NCBI GenBank assembly: GCA_036561005.1
Contig: DATBQE010000180.1
Location: forward strand, 18,064-82,063
Source of the DNA: PKWO01 sp036561005
Lineage (GTDB): Bacteria > Pseudomonadota > Gammaproteobacteria > Burkholderiales > Burkholderiaceae_D
Length of the DNA stretch: 64,000 nucleotides
Direction: 5' to 3'
The notes under the pieces: model-generated
What the model was told of the DNA's origin: nothing
Seen by the model: the letters and a program-made list of their open reading frames with translations, nothing else
Database searches by the model: none
Made by a program: the position numbers and the translations under genes
In this document: in pieces, positions 9,024 through 17,856 of the stretch
How the letters are laid out: every line of letters begins with the position of its first letter
How positions within the stretch are numbered: the first letter of the stretch is position 1

Positions 9024-9353
9024 GTGGCAAAGCGCAATCGTTCCGAACAGGATTCATGGTACCGTCCACCAGAGGTGGAAGTCTGCCCGCTCTGCGTTCG
9101 GGAGATTCCGGCCAGCCAGCGCGATGAGCATCATTTGGTGCCGCGTGCCAAAGGTGGCAAGGTCACGCAGCACATGCACCGCATCTGCCATCGACAAATA
9201 CATGCGTTATTCAGCGAGACGGAATTGGCATCGCAATACAACACGGTTGATGCGCTGCTTGAACACCCGGAAATTCAGAAGTTTGTGACCTGGGTCAAAA
9301 CCAAGCCGATTGGCTTTATGGAACGTACCCGATTGAGCAGTCGCAGACGCTAG
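9024..9353 (+). CDS. Small HNH-type nuclease-like protein
   Basis: A 109-residue protein with a GTG start about 10 bp after GAGGAG. It contains a zinc-binding CPLC pair at about residue 20, the HNH core EHHLVPRAKGG at about residues 36-46, and a closing CHRQIH. The rest is basic. These elements fit the HNH endonuclease superfamily with a single beta-beta-alpha-metal motif. No restriction methyltransferase or phage gene is nearby, so it looks like one of the stand-alone small HNH proteins common in this order, whose substrate is unknown. Confidence 0.8.
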   Translation: MAKRNRSEQDSWYRPPEVEVCPLCVREIPASQRDEHHLVPRAKGGKVTQHMHRICHRQIHALFSETELASQYNTVDALLEHPEIQKFVTWVKTKPIGFMERTRLSSRRR

Positions 9354-9598
9354 GATTTGCCTGATCCGCGCGCCACGGAGTTTTCAGGCAGTCAAACCGT
9401 CTATGCAAGGTTTAACTCGACGGCGCCAATCGACAAGATTATCGCTTGCCAAAATCGTCTTGGGTTTTCCCGATTTCCTGCGCCTGCCTCCATTGAACCA
9501 ATTCGGCGCCGGCGCTTTTGACGCTGCGTTCCCAACCTGCGACGGCGAACCGGAACTGTTGCGGAGAACTGGTTGGCAGCGCTCCGGTTCGCACCCTT

Positions 9599-10081
9599 CT
9601 AAGCCGGATTGTGGGGTGAACTATCTAAATCCGCACCGTCATACCACCCACCATACTTGTCTCCGAGCCACGTGTGCAATCGGAAAATGTACGCATTGGA
9701 AAGCATAATGACGCCACCGACTCGCGCGGGTTCGTTGACAAGACCTAAAACGCAGAACGCGAATCCGAACACGTGCGAGACAATTTCGATGTTCCTTGCT
9801 GAGCTTCTGCTTGGACGCAAGCTGAAGAAATTTGCTGAGAACCACCACTTTAGCGAGATTGGCAACTTTCGCCAATTGTCCGATTTCTTGTCGATCATGA
9901 ATTTCTCCTGGTTTAGAGTTGCAACGTCAACTTCAAGCACTGACGCCAGGCACTTCAAAGACTCCAAGCTTGGACTGTGGCCGCTTTCAATTCGCTGAAT
10001 CGTCCTGACGCTGAGCCCGGACATTTGGGCGAGTTGCTCTTGCGATAAAAGGCGACTAAGACGCAGTTGCTTGAGAATCAT
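9599..10081 (-). CDS. XRE-family regulator with C-terminal membrane segments
   Basis: A 160-residue protein. Residues 1-55 are a lambda-repressor-like helix-turn-helix (LSQEQLAQMSGLSVRTIQRIESG). The remainder carries a hydrophobic stretch at about residues 105-130 (VFGFAFCVLGLVN and following), suggesting one or two membrane-spanning helices, so it may be a membrane-tethered DNA-binding protein. Cytoplasmic DNA binding is expected; the target is unknown. It is not in an evident operon. Confidence 0.75.
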   Translation of the reverse strand: MILKQLRLSRLLSQEQLAQMSGLSVRTIQRIESGHSPSLESLKCLASVLEVDVATLNQEKFMIDKKSDNWRKLPISLKWWFSANFFSLRPSRSSARNIEIVSHVFGFAFCVLGLVNEPARVGGVIMLSNAYIFRLHTWLGDKYGGWYDGADLDSSPHNPA

Positions 10082-10280
10082 TGAAGCTCCGAGCTATTAG
10101 TGAACCAGAATCATGCGTATTTACTTCCTTGTCGGTTACGACAAATACCCGACATTGACCCGACACCGACGCGACATGATGGTTGAACCGGGTGGCGGCC
10201 CGAAAAATAGCCTTCCCCCCGCTGCCTTTTGCGTTGAGGAGTACTTCGGCATCCCCTTGTTTGATGGGTAGGGCAGGGGT

Positions 10281-10315
10281 AAAAAAAATGCCTCGACAGC
10301 GTCGAGGCATTTTTT
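10281..10315 (-). terminator. Terminator downstream of phasin gene (bidirectional shape)
   Basis: A perfect 10-bp stem (ATGCCTCGAC / GTCGAGGCAT, loop AGC) at 10288-10310 is flanked by eight A residues on the left and five T residues on the right. It could work in both directions, but the phasin gene ending at 10388 is the only neighbour that reads into it. Confidence 0.9.
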
Positions 10316-10387
10316 CATGAATGCGCGTCAATTGCAAAAGGCAGCCCTTCCGGCATAAAGCCGGTCAGGCGCGCCTCCGCCAGGGTA

Positions 10388-10957
10388 TTACGCTGCCTTC
10401 TTCGAGCGGCCTGCCGGCTTTTCGGTTGCTTGAACGAATTGCGCAGTTGCAGTGTTCATGTTGGTTTCGAGCGCGTCGACCGCCTGCTTGGTGGTCTTGG
10501 TGATTTGCTCGTAACCGGCGCTGGCGTTGCCGATGGCGGACTTGATGAAGGCGACGACGCTTTCCGAACCGGCCGGTGCATTCTTCGTCACTTCGTCAAC
10601 CAGTTCGACAACCTTGCGGCTGTTTTCAGCGATTTGCGTTTCCGCGGCCTTGGTAAATTCGGCTTGTGCGGCAGTTGCGATGGTCACGAGATGACGGCCA
10701 TAAGCGAGGGCCTTCTCGGCGTTCGGCTGGGCTTGCGATGCGCTCAGGGTAAAGAATTCCTGCGGATCTTTCGCGGCCAGCAATTGCTTGGCCGTTGCTG
10801 TCGATTCTTCGAGCGAGCTCTTCACGGCGTTGATGTTCAGGTCGAGGATCTTCTCAACGCTTTCGAATGTCTTGTTGGTCAACTCGGTCATCAAGGCGAT
10901 TTGGGCTTCGAAATTGGCCTTGGTGGCGTTCGAAAATTGTTCTGGAATGGCAAACAT
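10388..10957 (-). CDS. phaP: Phasin family protein (PHA granule-associated)
   Basis: A 189-residue protein from the ATG at 10957, which follows AGGAGA. A slightly longer reading to 10981 lacks a ribosome-binding site. It opens with FAIPEQFSNATKANFEAQIALM and is helical, amphipathic and without signal peptide throughout, ending in a Lys/Ala-rich tail (GRSKKAA). This is the TIGR01841 phasin pattern. Phasins coat polyhydroxyalkanoate granules and control their number and size. The gene has its own promoter (11070-11097) and terminator (10281-10315) and is monocistronic. No PHA synthase is in the window. Confidence 0.92.
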   Translation of the reverse strand: MFAIPEQFSNATKANFEAQIALMTELTNKTFESVEKILDLNINAVKSSLEESTATAKQLLAAKDPQEFFTLSASQAQPNAEKALAYGRHLVTIATAAQAEFTKAAETQIAENSRKVVELVDEVTKNAPAGSESVVAFIKSAIGNASAGYEQITKTTKQAVDALETNMNTATAQFVQATEKPAGRSKKAA

Positions 10958-11069
10958 CTGAATTCTCCTGGTGGATATCAATAGTGGCGGTGGGGGCCGC
11001 GCTTAGCGGAAAAAGCCATGACAAATCCGTGACAAATTCCTTATGCTTTGGTGCGCTGCAACAGAGCAT

Positions 11070-11097
11070 ATTTTAGGGCTATCTCAGAACAAGTCAA
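11070..11097 (-). promoter_or_regulatory. Sigma-70-type promoter for the phasin gene
   Basis: On the minus strand, TTGACT (11092-11097) and TAAAAT (11070-11075) are separated by 16 bp. This would give a leader of about 105 nt before the phasin start codon at 10957. Confidence 0.6.
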
Positions 11098-11374
11098 TAG
11101 TTATTTTCTGCGTTGCATCAAATTAACATTATATTATTTCTTTGCTGCATGGAATTGGCCACTGACGATTCAAAAAAGGGCTGGTTGCCTGGCATTAAGT
11201 CTTGTCCTGAAGCGATGGAAATTCGCGCAAGACCGGTTTTTTGCCTGCGTGGTAAACTGGTCTTGCTGCATGACCGGCGGCAAACTTGTTGCCCAGGCAA
11301 TTGCAGGGCCCTTTATTGATCTATAACTCTGAATGCACGCGTGCCGGCGTATCGTCTGTACTGCTCACCTACCT
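11098..11374. other. Intergenic region upstream of DMT transporter, with inverted repeat
   Basis: No gene is seen. CAAGACCGGTTT (11228-11239) and AAACTGGTCTTG (11254-11265) form a 12-bp inverted repeat with one mismatch and a 14-nt loop. It could be a structured leader or an operator for the transporter gene. Confidence 0.4.
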
Positions 11375-12295
11375 ATGCCGCAGGCCGCTGAACCCGCAAA
11401 GTCCACTGTACCCGTTACTCTGATTCCCAACCCCTGGCTTGCCACCATGCCGGGTTTTTTTGTCTTGCTGTGGAGCACGGGATTTGTGGTCGCGAAGTTC
11501 GGTCTGCCGTTCGCGCCGCCGCTGACTTTCCTTCTGTTGCGCTTTGCCGGCGTGTCGTGTGTATTGTTGCCGCTGGTGTGGATCATGCGGGCGCCCTGGC
11601 CGCGCGGGCAGTTGCGCCAGGTCGCCTTCGCCGGCGTGCTGATGCAGGCCGGCTATCTTGCCGGCGTCTGGTGCGCGATCAAGATCGGCATGCCGGCAGG
11701 CATCTCGGCGTTGATCGTCGGCATGCAGCCGATCATCACGGCCTTCGCTGCGCCATTGATCGGTGAATCGTTGCGGCCGCGGCAATGGTTTGGACTGACG
11801 CTGGGCCTGGGTGGCGTCGCCTTGGTGGTCGCCAACAAGATGCATCTGGCCGGATTGTCGCTGGAAAGTATTGCGCTGTGCGTCATGGCCTTGCTCTCGA
11901 TCACGGCGGGCACGCTCTATCAGAAGCGCTATTGCCCGCAATTCGATTTGCGCACAGGCACCCTGATTCAGTTCCTTGCGTCGTTCGCCGTGCTGTTGCC
12001 GTTTGCCCTGGCCTTCGAACATCTCGATTGGACATTGTCGACTGTCGAATGGTCGACCCGCTTTGTTGCCGCGCTGCTCTGGTCCATCTTCGCCTTATCG
12101 ATCGGCGCGATCTTCCTGTTGTTTGCCTTGATCCGCAAGAACGCCGCAACCAAGGTTACAAGTCTGCTTTATCTGACCCCGCCGACTACGGCGCTCATGG
12201 CGTGGCTGATGTTCGGCGAATCGCTGAGCCTGGCCGGCGTGCTTGGCATGTTATTGGCCGTTACCGGTGTGTTTTTCGTCGTGAGGAAAAATTGA
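11375..12295 (+). CDS. EamA/DMT-family exporter
   Basis: About 306 residues with ten hydrophobic segments in two similar halves, the layout of the drug/metabolite transporter superfamily (two EamA domains). Typical stretches are FFVLLWSTGFVVAKFGLPFAPP at the first segment, MPAGISALIVGMQPIITA near residue 110, and YLTPPTTALMAWLMFGE in the last third. It should export small metabolites or amino acids across the inner membrane; the substrate cannot be read from the sequence. The start at 11375 is chosen over an upstream ATG at 11333, though neither has a strong ribosome-binding site. The stop overlaps the next start (TGATG), so the thioesterase is coupled to it. Confidence 0.88.
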   Translation: MPQAAEPAKSTVPVTLIPNPWLATMPGFFVLLWSTGFVVAKFGLPFAPPLTFLLLRFAGVSCVLLPLVWIMRAPWPRGQLRQVAFAGVLMQAGYLAGVWCAIKIGMPAGISALIVGMQPIITAFAAPLIGESLRPRQWFGLTLGLGGVALVVANKMHLAGLSLESIALCVMALLSITAGTLYQKRYCPQFDLRTGTLIQFLASFAVLLPFALAFEHLDWTLSTVEWSTRFVAALLWSIFALSIGAIFLLFALIRKNAATKVTSLLYLTPPTTALMAWLMFGESLSLAGVLGMLLAVTGVFFVVRKN

Positions 12296-12735
12296 TGGAA
12301 AAAGCAAAGCCTAAGCAGCGCAGCGATTTCCTGCACTTTGCCGATATCAGCACGCGCTGGATGGACAACGATGCGTACGGGCATGTCAATAATGTCGTCT
12401 ACTACAGCTGGTTCGACACGGTGGTCAACCAGTTCCTGATCAATAATGGCGTGCTCGATATCGAGAAAAGCCCGGTGATTGGCCTGGTGATCGAAACGCA
12501 GTGCAATTATTTTGCATCGGTCGCTTTTCCCGACTTGATCAACGCCGGCGTGAGCGTCAGCAAGCTCGGCAATTCCAGCGTGCGCTACGAGGTTGGCATC
12601 TTTCGCGCGGGCGAGGAATCCGCTTCGGCCCAGGGCCATTTTGTTCATGTGTACGTCGACCGCGCCACGCGCAAACCGACGGCGTTGCCGCCCGATTTGC
12701 GCACGTTGTTGCAAACAATATTGAAACCGCAGTGA
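12295..12735 (+). CDS. Hotdog-fold acyl-CoA thioesterase (4HBT family)
   Basis: A 146-residue protein whose ATG overlaps the stop of the DMT transporter. The N-terminal motif TRWMDNDAYGHVNNVVYYSWFD is the 4HBT/YbgC signature, with the Asp after the dipeptide MD expected to be catalytic. The later segment VIETQCNYFASVAFPD is also typical. It should hydrolyse short- or medium-chain acyl-CoA thioesters in the cytoplasm. It lies between a transporter and a nitroreductase in one apparent operon, but no common pathway is obvious. Confidence 0.9.
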   Translation: MEKAKPKQRSDFLHFADISTRWMDNDAYGHVNNVVYYSWFDTVVNQFLINNGVLDIEKSPVIGLVIETQCNYFASVAFPDLINAGVSVSKLGNSSVRYEVGIFRAGEESASAQGHFVHVYVDRATRKPTALPPDLRTLLQTILKPQ

Positions 12736-12797
12736 ACTAACTGCCGCGACTTAACCACAATAAACCAACCGCAGCGAACTACCATCAGTGAGCCAAC

Positions 12798-13493
12798 ATG
12801 ATTGAAACGCCCCAACAGCAAGCCGTCGATGCCGCCATCACGACGCGCCGTTCGATTCGTGCCTTCCTGCCGCGCCCGGTCGCGCGCGAAGACATTGAAG
12901 CCATTCTGGCTGTCGCCTCGCGCGCACCGTCTGGCACCAATACTCAACCCTGGAAAGTGTACGTGCTGACCGGCACGGCCAAGGAAAGGCTGAGCACGGC
13001 CATACTCGACGTCTATGCCGATCCGGCGCAGTCGGCGCAGCACACGGAGCAATACAACTACTATCCACGCGAGTGGGTTTCGCCTTACATTGACAGGCGG
13101 CGCAAGGTTGGCTGGGATTTATATGCCCTGCTCGGCTTGACGCGTGATAACAAGAGCGGCATGCACGCCCAGCATGGGCGCAACTACCGCTTTTTCGACG
13201 CCCCGGTTGGCTTGATCTTTACCATCGACAGCATCATGGAGCAGGGCTCCTGGCTTGACTACGGGATGTTTTTGCAAAGCATTATGGTTGCCGCACGCGG
13301 CCGCGGCCTCGATACCTGCCCGCAGGCCGCGTTCACACAATTCCATAAAATCATTGCCGCGCAATTGCAACTTCCACCCGGCGAACGCGTCGTATGTGGC
13401 ATGTCGCTGGGCTATGCCGATCCCGACAAGATAGAAAATACACTGGTGACCAAGCGGGAGCCTGTGGCCGGCTTTACCCGCTTTGTCGAATAA
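12798..13493 (+). CDS. FMN-dependent nitroreductase family protein
   Basis: A 231-residue protein with the nitroreductase family opening (TTRRSIRAFLPRPV, a flavin-phosphate-binding Arg/Ser cluster), then SRAPSGTNTQPWKVYVL, and near the C-terminus GERVVCGMSLGYADP. Such enzymes use FMN and NAD(P)H to reduce quinones, nitroaromatics or enones. The length is slightly above the compact family members. It lies 62 bp after the thioesterase. Confidence 0.92.
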   Translation: MIETPQQQAVDAAITTRRSIRAFLPRPVAREDIEAILAVASRAPSGTNTQPWKVYVLTGTAKERLSTAILDVYADPAQSAQHTEQYNYYPREWVSPYIDRRRKVGWDLYALLGLTRDNKSGMHAQHGRNYRFFDAPVGLIFTIDSIMEQGSWLDYGMFLQSIMVAARGRGLDTCPQAAFTQFHKIIAAQLQLPPGERVVCGMSLGYADPDKIENTLVTKREPVAGFTRFVE

Positions 13494-13700
13494 GGGCAGT
13501 TGGACCCTCGCCAAGTGCGATGGTGACTTCACCATGTTTGTTGATTAATTGGCAAAGTATTAAGTCATTTAGTTGCGCATCGTGTAATTCCTGGTAAGAG
13601 AATTGTTTAATTTCCGCAGCTAACTATCTAATTCTCTTGCAGATTTTTTCGATTTTGCTACACTGCAAGTTAATTGTTTGCAGTGATGTAGGAGCTATTG

Positions 13701-14774
13701 ATGTTCAGATTCGCACCGCGATTGTTTTTTTTCCTGCTGTTGGTCCTGGTGGGCGTGAATGCCTATGCGGCCGATGACGACACGACCGATAACGTCACGA
13801 ACAAGCACGCCGCAAGGAAACCGGTACGAAAACATGCCGCCAAGCATCAAATCGCGGATGGCGCAGCTTCGCAAAAGTTGGTACGCCATGTCACCTATCT
13901 GCACGGCCGCCGCCGCGTTGTGCTGCAACGCGTTGCCTATTCGCCGGTAGCTGCTGTCCCCAGCATGGGCGATCTTGAAGGTTTGAACCAGATCCATGAC
14001 GCGCTCGACCTGAAATCCAATGTGGCGTTCGTGCTTGATCAATCGAACGCCGAGGTCTTGTTCGACAAGAATGCCGACGTGGCTCTGCCCATCGCTTCCA
14101 TCACCAAGCTGATGACATCGCTGGTGGTCGTCGAAGCCCATCAAGACATGAATGAAGTACTGGAGATCACCGACGCCGACGTCGACCGCGAAAAATTCAG
14201 CTCGTCGCGCCTGCGTCCCGGCACCCGCATGACGCGTGGCGACATGCTGCACATTGCGCTGATGAGTTCTGAAAACCGTGCCGCATCGGCACTCGGTCGC
14301 AATTATCCTGGCGGACTCACTGCGGTAGTGGCGGCAATGAATGCCAAGGCCAGGGAACTCGGCATGACGGGTGCGCACTATGTCGAACCAACCGGCCTGT
14401 CGAGCCAGAACGTGGCGAGCGCGCGCGATCTGGCCAAGCTGGTTGCCGCGGCCCAGAAGGAACCCTTGCTGTGCCAATACTCAACCGATTCGCGTTATGT
14501 GGTCGACGCCAACGGGCGTGAAATGCAATATGCCAATTCGAATCATCTGGTGTCGAATCCGACCTGGGATATCCTGCTGCAAAAAACCGGCTACATTACC
14601 GAAGCCGGCCATTGCCTGGTGATGCGCGCAATGATCGAAGGACGCTCCATCGTCATGGTCTTCCTCGACTCCAAAGGCAAGGACTCGCGCCTTGGCGATG
14701 CCAGCCGGATCCGTAAATGGCTCGAAGCGATCAAGGTAACAACGCCGCATATCGCGATCGCACAGCAAAGCTGA
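13701..14774 (+). CDS. pbpG: D-alanyl-D-alanine endopeptidase (PBP7-like)
   Basis: A 357-residue protein beginning at ATG 13701, 6 bp after GTAGGAG. An N-terminal signal peptide (FFLLLVLVGVNAYAAD) is followed by a basic low-complexity linker and an S11 penicillin-binding domain. The three active-site motifs are present: SITK (SxxK, about residue 133), SEN in place of the usual SxN (about residue 192), and KTG (about residue 297). It should cleave D-Ala-meso-DAP crosslinks in periplasmic peptidoglycan. It is followed directly by a terminator, so it is the last gene of its transcript. Confidence 0.93.
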   Translation: MFRFAPRLFFFLLLVLVGVNAYAADDDTTDNVTNKHAARKPVRKHAAKHQIADGAASQKLVRHVTYLHGRRRVVLQRVAYSPVAAVPSMGDLEGLNQIHDALDLKSNVAFVLDQSNAEVLFDKNADVALPIASITKLMTSLVVVEAHQDMNEVLEITDADVDREKFSSSRLRPGTRMTRGDMLHIALMSSENRAASALGRNYPGGLTAVVAAMNAKARELGMTGAHYVEPTGLSSQNVASARDLAKLVAAAQKEPLLCQYSTDSRYVVDANGREMQYANSNHLVSNPTWDILLQKTGYITEAGHCLVMRAMIEGRSIVMVFLDSKGKDSRLGDASRIRKWLEAIKVTTPHIAIAQQS

Positions 14775-14798
14775 TTGCCCTTTTCTCGGCGGGAAAGC

Positions 14799-14826
14799 AA
14801 AAGCGAGCTTGCGGGCTCGCTTTTTA
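14799..14826 (+). terminator. Rho-independent terminator after pbpG
   Basis: The stem AAAGCGAGC / GCTCGCTTT with a 6-nt loop is followed by T-rich sequence. It lies about 25 bp after the pbpG stop. Confidence 0.88.
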
Positions 14827-15218
14827 TTTTCGGACGCCGAACATGCCGGATTGGGCAATCGCCTGATCAGCGCACATTTCTCCTCCCGGTTCTAAGCGTT
14901 TCCATCGCCATCCGATTTCCGCAGTTCCAGTCCATGCCATTCATTTCGTCGCATTGGCCGAGCGTTACGTGAGGCTTCAGTTCGATCCCTCTGAAGCGTC
15001 AGTTCCGCCTTCAATTCGAAAATTGCCGGCGCGAAAATGGCCGATGGATACTCGCAATCTTGACAGTGTCGATTGTGTAAATGCGATGTTACCGTCGCTT
15101 ACAGCGTCATGGCACGAGCCCCGTTATCCTGATTGCCTTCAGCGCGATCTCGTACATTGGCGCCTTGCCGCAGCATCGAAACTCACCCTCAACGCGTATC
15201 CATTTCACAAAGGCCGCC
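14827..15218. other. Intergenic region, no gene seen
   Basis: About 390 bp with no supported gene. A TTGACA at 15060-15065 could be a -35 box for the downstream gene, but the -10 match at suitable spacing is weak. Confidence 0.4.
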
Positions 15219-16223
15219 ATGCAAACCGCCACCACCATCAACTATCAGACTTTCTCCGATCCGGCCTCGGGCACTACCTTCATCCAGGGTATCCGCGGCG
15301 TTGACGGTTCATCCGACGTCTATATTGCCGGAAGCCTGTCGAGCGCAGCCACGGCCGTGGGTCTGTTGTATCGCGGGCCGCTGGAAGGCAATGGCGCTTC
15401 CGGCACCTGGAACACCTTGACCTACACCGCGCCGGGTGTGACCGACGTTGTCAATACCTCATGCTATGGCCCGAACAATGCGGTCGATGGCCAGGTACAA
15501 GTAGTGGGTTCCTATAAACGCACATCGAGCGGAAAAAGCGCATTGGGATTCTATTATCAAGGAGCGCCGGACGGCAACGGTCGCTGGCAAACGGTCAGCC
15601 CCAACGGCGGCAATACGACCAACGTGTATGTGCATAGCGTCATGGGAAAACTTGCGGTAGGCAACTATGACGTTGACGGGATCGACAACGGCTACGCATT
15701 TATCTGGGATGTGGCAAACGACCTCTATCACGATCTGGTAGCGCCGAATGCAAAAACCACGACCCTGTACGGCATTTGGCACAACGGCGGCGACAGTTAC
15801 ACGCTTGCCGGCGGCTATTCCGAAATCTCGCCCGGCGATTTGAGCCAGGGTTTTCTGGTCGACTGGGACGCCGCAACCAACACTGCCTCCAACTGGAAAG
15901 CCTATCAATACGCAAGCGAGAAATTCGCTTCCATCATCACGCACTTCGAGGGCATCACCTCGGATGGCGCCGGTGGCTATCACATGGCTTCCGACTGGCT
16001 TAGCGGCACCAACGGCGCTGGCGCTGCGTTGGCCAAGGTGCAGCGCAGCGCCGACGGCAGCTTCGGCGATGCGCAGTGGATTGATATCGCCTATCCTGGC
16101 GCCGTTGTAGCCACCAGCGCCAACACGGTGTATCGAAACAATATTCTCGGGATATACGTGACTGAGGATAGTTCAGGTTCGCCAACAACCCAGTCGTATT
16201 TGGCGCAAGTTTCGTTGGGATAG
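15219..16223 (+). CDS. Hypothetical protein, probable six-bladed propeller
   Basis: A 334-residue protein of unknown family. The start at 15219 is chosen because coding-like sequence begins there. No signal peptide is visible. The chain contains about six repeats of roughly 45-55 residues, each with a pattern VxxGSY...GFxYxG...GxW: VYIAGSLS, VVGSYKR, AVGNYDV, LAGGYSE, HMASDWLS and NILGIYV. This reads as blades of a beta-propeller rich in Gly, Asn, Ser and aromatic residues; the fold is my inference. Composition is like that of secreted bacterial repeat proteins, so non-classical export is possible. It stands alone. Confidence 0.7.
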   Translation: MQTATTINYQTFSDPASGTTFIQGIRGVDGSSDVYIAGSLSSAATAVGLLYRGPLEGNGASGTWNTLTYTAPGVTDVVNTSCYGPNNAVDGQVQVVGSYKRTSSGKSALGFYYQGAPDGNGRWQTVSPNGGNTTNVYVHSVMGKLAVGNYDVDGIDNGYAFIWDVANDLYHDLVAPNAKTTTLYGIWHNGGDSYTLAGGYSEISPGDLSQGFLVDWDAATNTASNWKAYQYASEKFASIITHFEGITSDGAGGYHMASDWLSGTNGAGAALAKVQRSADGSFGDAQWIDIAYPGAVVATSANTVYRNNILGIYVTEDSSGSPTTQSYLAQVSLG

Positions 16224-16242
16224 TTGCGCATTGCTCTGTGGG

Positions 16243-16830
16243 CTATGCGTCACCGATTTTTAGTTGCTCAAGAGCTGCCGCGAAACGCGGCAGCACATTG
16301 GCGACGCAGGAAAAAGCCTCGTTCAATGCAATGCGCACCGCGTCAATGCGTTGTGCCTCCGTGACAGCGAGATATTCTGCGTAGGCTTTATTCATCACGC
16401 GCTTTCTCTCGGCGTCGGGGGTGCGCGGTCCAAGCGCGTAAAGTTGATCCCAAGGCGTCGCGATCTTGAAGCCCGAGATTGCCTGTCTTCCCTCAACGGC
16501 CTGAATATTGAGCACGCCCGTTTCGAGTCCGGCAGTCGGTTCGCGCAACGAGTGGGTACGCATGTCGCCAGGCTGATTCATTGGCAAGATGTCGGGCGCA
16601 AAGCTCCAGCCGATCTGTGTGAAGAATTCTCGCTCGACACCCCCGGCGGGGAACCAGACGAGCCAGACGCAGTGGTGCGAGGGGAGTTGTCGAAGGTATA
16701 GCAGACTGCCTGAAAATTGTGACCGTAGCGGATGATCTTTTGGTATTTTCTGCGCAACGAAATCGGGCCGCTCCAGAGGCATGCGCGCTTTTAGTTGCGA
16801 CAGGAAGTGAGGCTTGTATAACTTGTCCAC
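16243..16830 (-). CDS. Hypothetical protein
   Basis: A 195-residue soluble protein, not recognised. No signal peptide or membrane segment is present. Its middle has tryptophans and a short turn-rich stretch (CVWLVWFPAGGVEREFFTQIGW). The C-terminal third is helical (AYAEYLAVTEAQRIDAVRIALNEAF). It is convergent with the propeller gene, with stops 20 bp apart. Codon use is like its neighbours. Confidence 0.62.
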   Translation of the reverse strand: MDKLYKPHFLSQLKARMPLERPDFVAQKIPKDHPLRSQFSGSLLYLRQLPSHHCVWLVWFPAGGVEREFFTQIGWSFAPDILPMNQPGDMRTHSLREPTAGLETGVLNIQAVEGRQAISGFKIATPWDQLYALGPRTPDAERKRVMNKAYAEYLAVTEAQRIDAVRIALNEAFSCVANVLPRFAAALEQLKIGDA

Positions 16831-16924
16831 GAGTTAAAATCAGTCCGCTGCATCAAATGGGTTGAGAAATCGCACTATCCTCAAATTGTTCGTTTATCGA
16901 TGACCGACTGGACTGAATAGTAAA

Positions 16925-17716
16925 TCAGGCTGGCGTATACCCCAGCACTTCCGAAATCTGGTTCGCGGTCCTGACCAAATCTTCCAGCCATTCCTCCTGC
17001 AGCCGATCGGCCGGGGCCGAAATCGACAAACCGGCGATCAATTTACCCGAATCGTCGCGTATGCCTGCGGCCATGCAGCGCACGCCGAGTTCCAGTTCTT
17101 CGTTGTCGCGTGCGTAGCCGCGGGCGCGCACCAGGCTCACTTCGCGTTCAAGCTTGGCCAGGTCGGTGATGGAATTCTTGTTGTGGCCGGCCAGCCCGGT
17201 GCGGGTGGCGTAGGAGCGCACGGCCTTGGGGTCGTCGACAGAGAGAAACAGTTTGCCAGTGGAAGTCAGATGCAGCGGGGCGCGGCCGCCGATTGCGCGT
17301 ACCACCTGCATGCCGGAACGTTCGGAAAAAGCGCGGTCGATGTAGACGATTTCGTCGCCTTGGCGCACCGACAGGTTGATCGTCTGTGCAGTCTTGCGAT
17401 GCAGGAGGCGCATAAAATCAAGCGCCGCTTCGCGCACGTTCAGACGACTTTTCACGATATTGCCGAGTTCGAGCAGGCGCATGCCCAAGCGGTAGGTGCC
17501 AGGTTCGGCGCGGTCAACGAAACGTTTGAGCACCAGGTCGTTGAGGATGCGGTGCGCCGTCGACGGGTGCAGGCCGGTCTGAACCGACAGGTCCTTCAGG
17601 CTGGCAGGGTCGGGATGTTGCGCCAAGGCATCGAGCAGGGAATTCATCCGTTCGATGACCTGGATCGATGTTTTATCGCTATCGAGCGCGGGTTCGAGGG
17701 AGGTTGGCTTTTTCAT
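16925..17716 (-). CDS. IclR-family transcriptional regulator
   Basis: A 263-residue protein from the ATG at 17716. A longer frame upstream runs into the divergent promoter and is not used. Residues 20-80 form the winged helix-turn-helix (LKDLSVQTGLHPSTAHRILNDLVLKRFVDR), and residues 90-255 form the IclR effector domain (APLHLTSTGKLFLS, GYARDNEELELGVRCMAAGIRDDSG). It is transcribed divergently from lutA-lutB across a 140-bp AT-rich gap that holds GTGGT/ACCAC half-sites. It is therefore the likely local regulator of the lactate genes. The effector is unknown. Confidence 0.92.
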   Translation of the reverse strand: MKKPTSLEPALDSDKTSIQVIERMNSLLDALAQHPDPASLKDLSVQTGLHPSTAHRILNDLVLKRFVDRAEPGTYRLGMRLLELGNIVKSRLNVREAALDFMRLLHRKTAQTINLSVRQGDEIVYIDRAFSERSGMQVVRAIGGRAPLHLTSTGKLFLSVDDPKAVRSYATRTGLAGHNKNSITDLAKLEREVSLVRARGYARDNEELELGVRCMAAGIRDDSGKLIAGLSISAPADRLQEEWLEDLVRTANQISEVLGYTPA

Positions 17717-17856
17717 ATCGTGGTTGGTGCGATGCAATATATTATACTTATACCACAATGTGAAAAAATCAAAAAGCCGGTTGTGGTTTTCTGCATCGGC
17801 TATCATTTGAGCCTTGAGTGAATTTGGCTGCGCCTTACGCCGGCGTAGAAGCAGAT

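Noticed and set aside
9024..9353. HNH gene as part of an IscB/HEARO-like or restriction system
   Set aside because: It is only 109 residues with no RuvC part, no methyltransferase and no structured RNA or repeat recognisable next to it.
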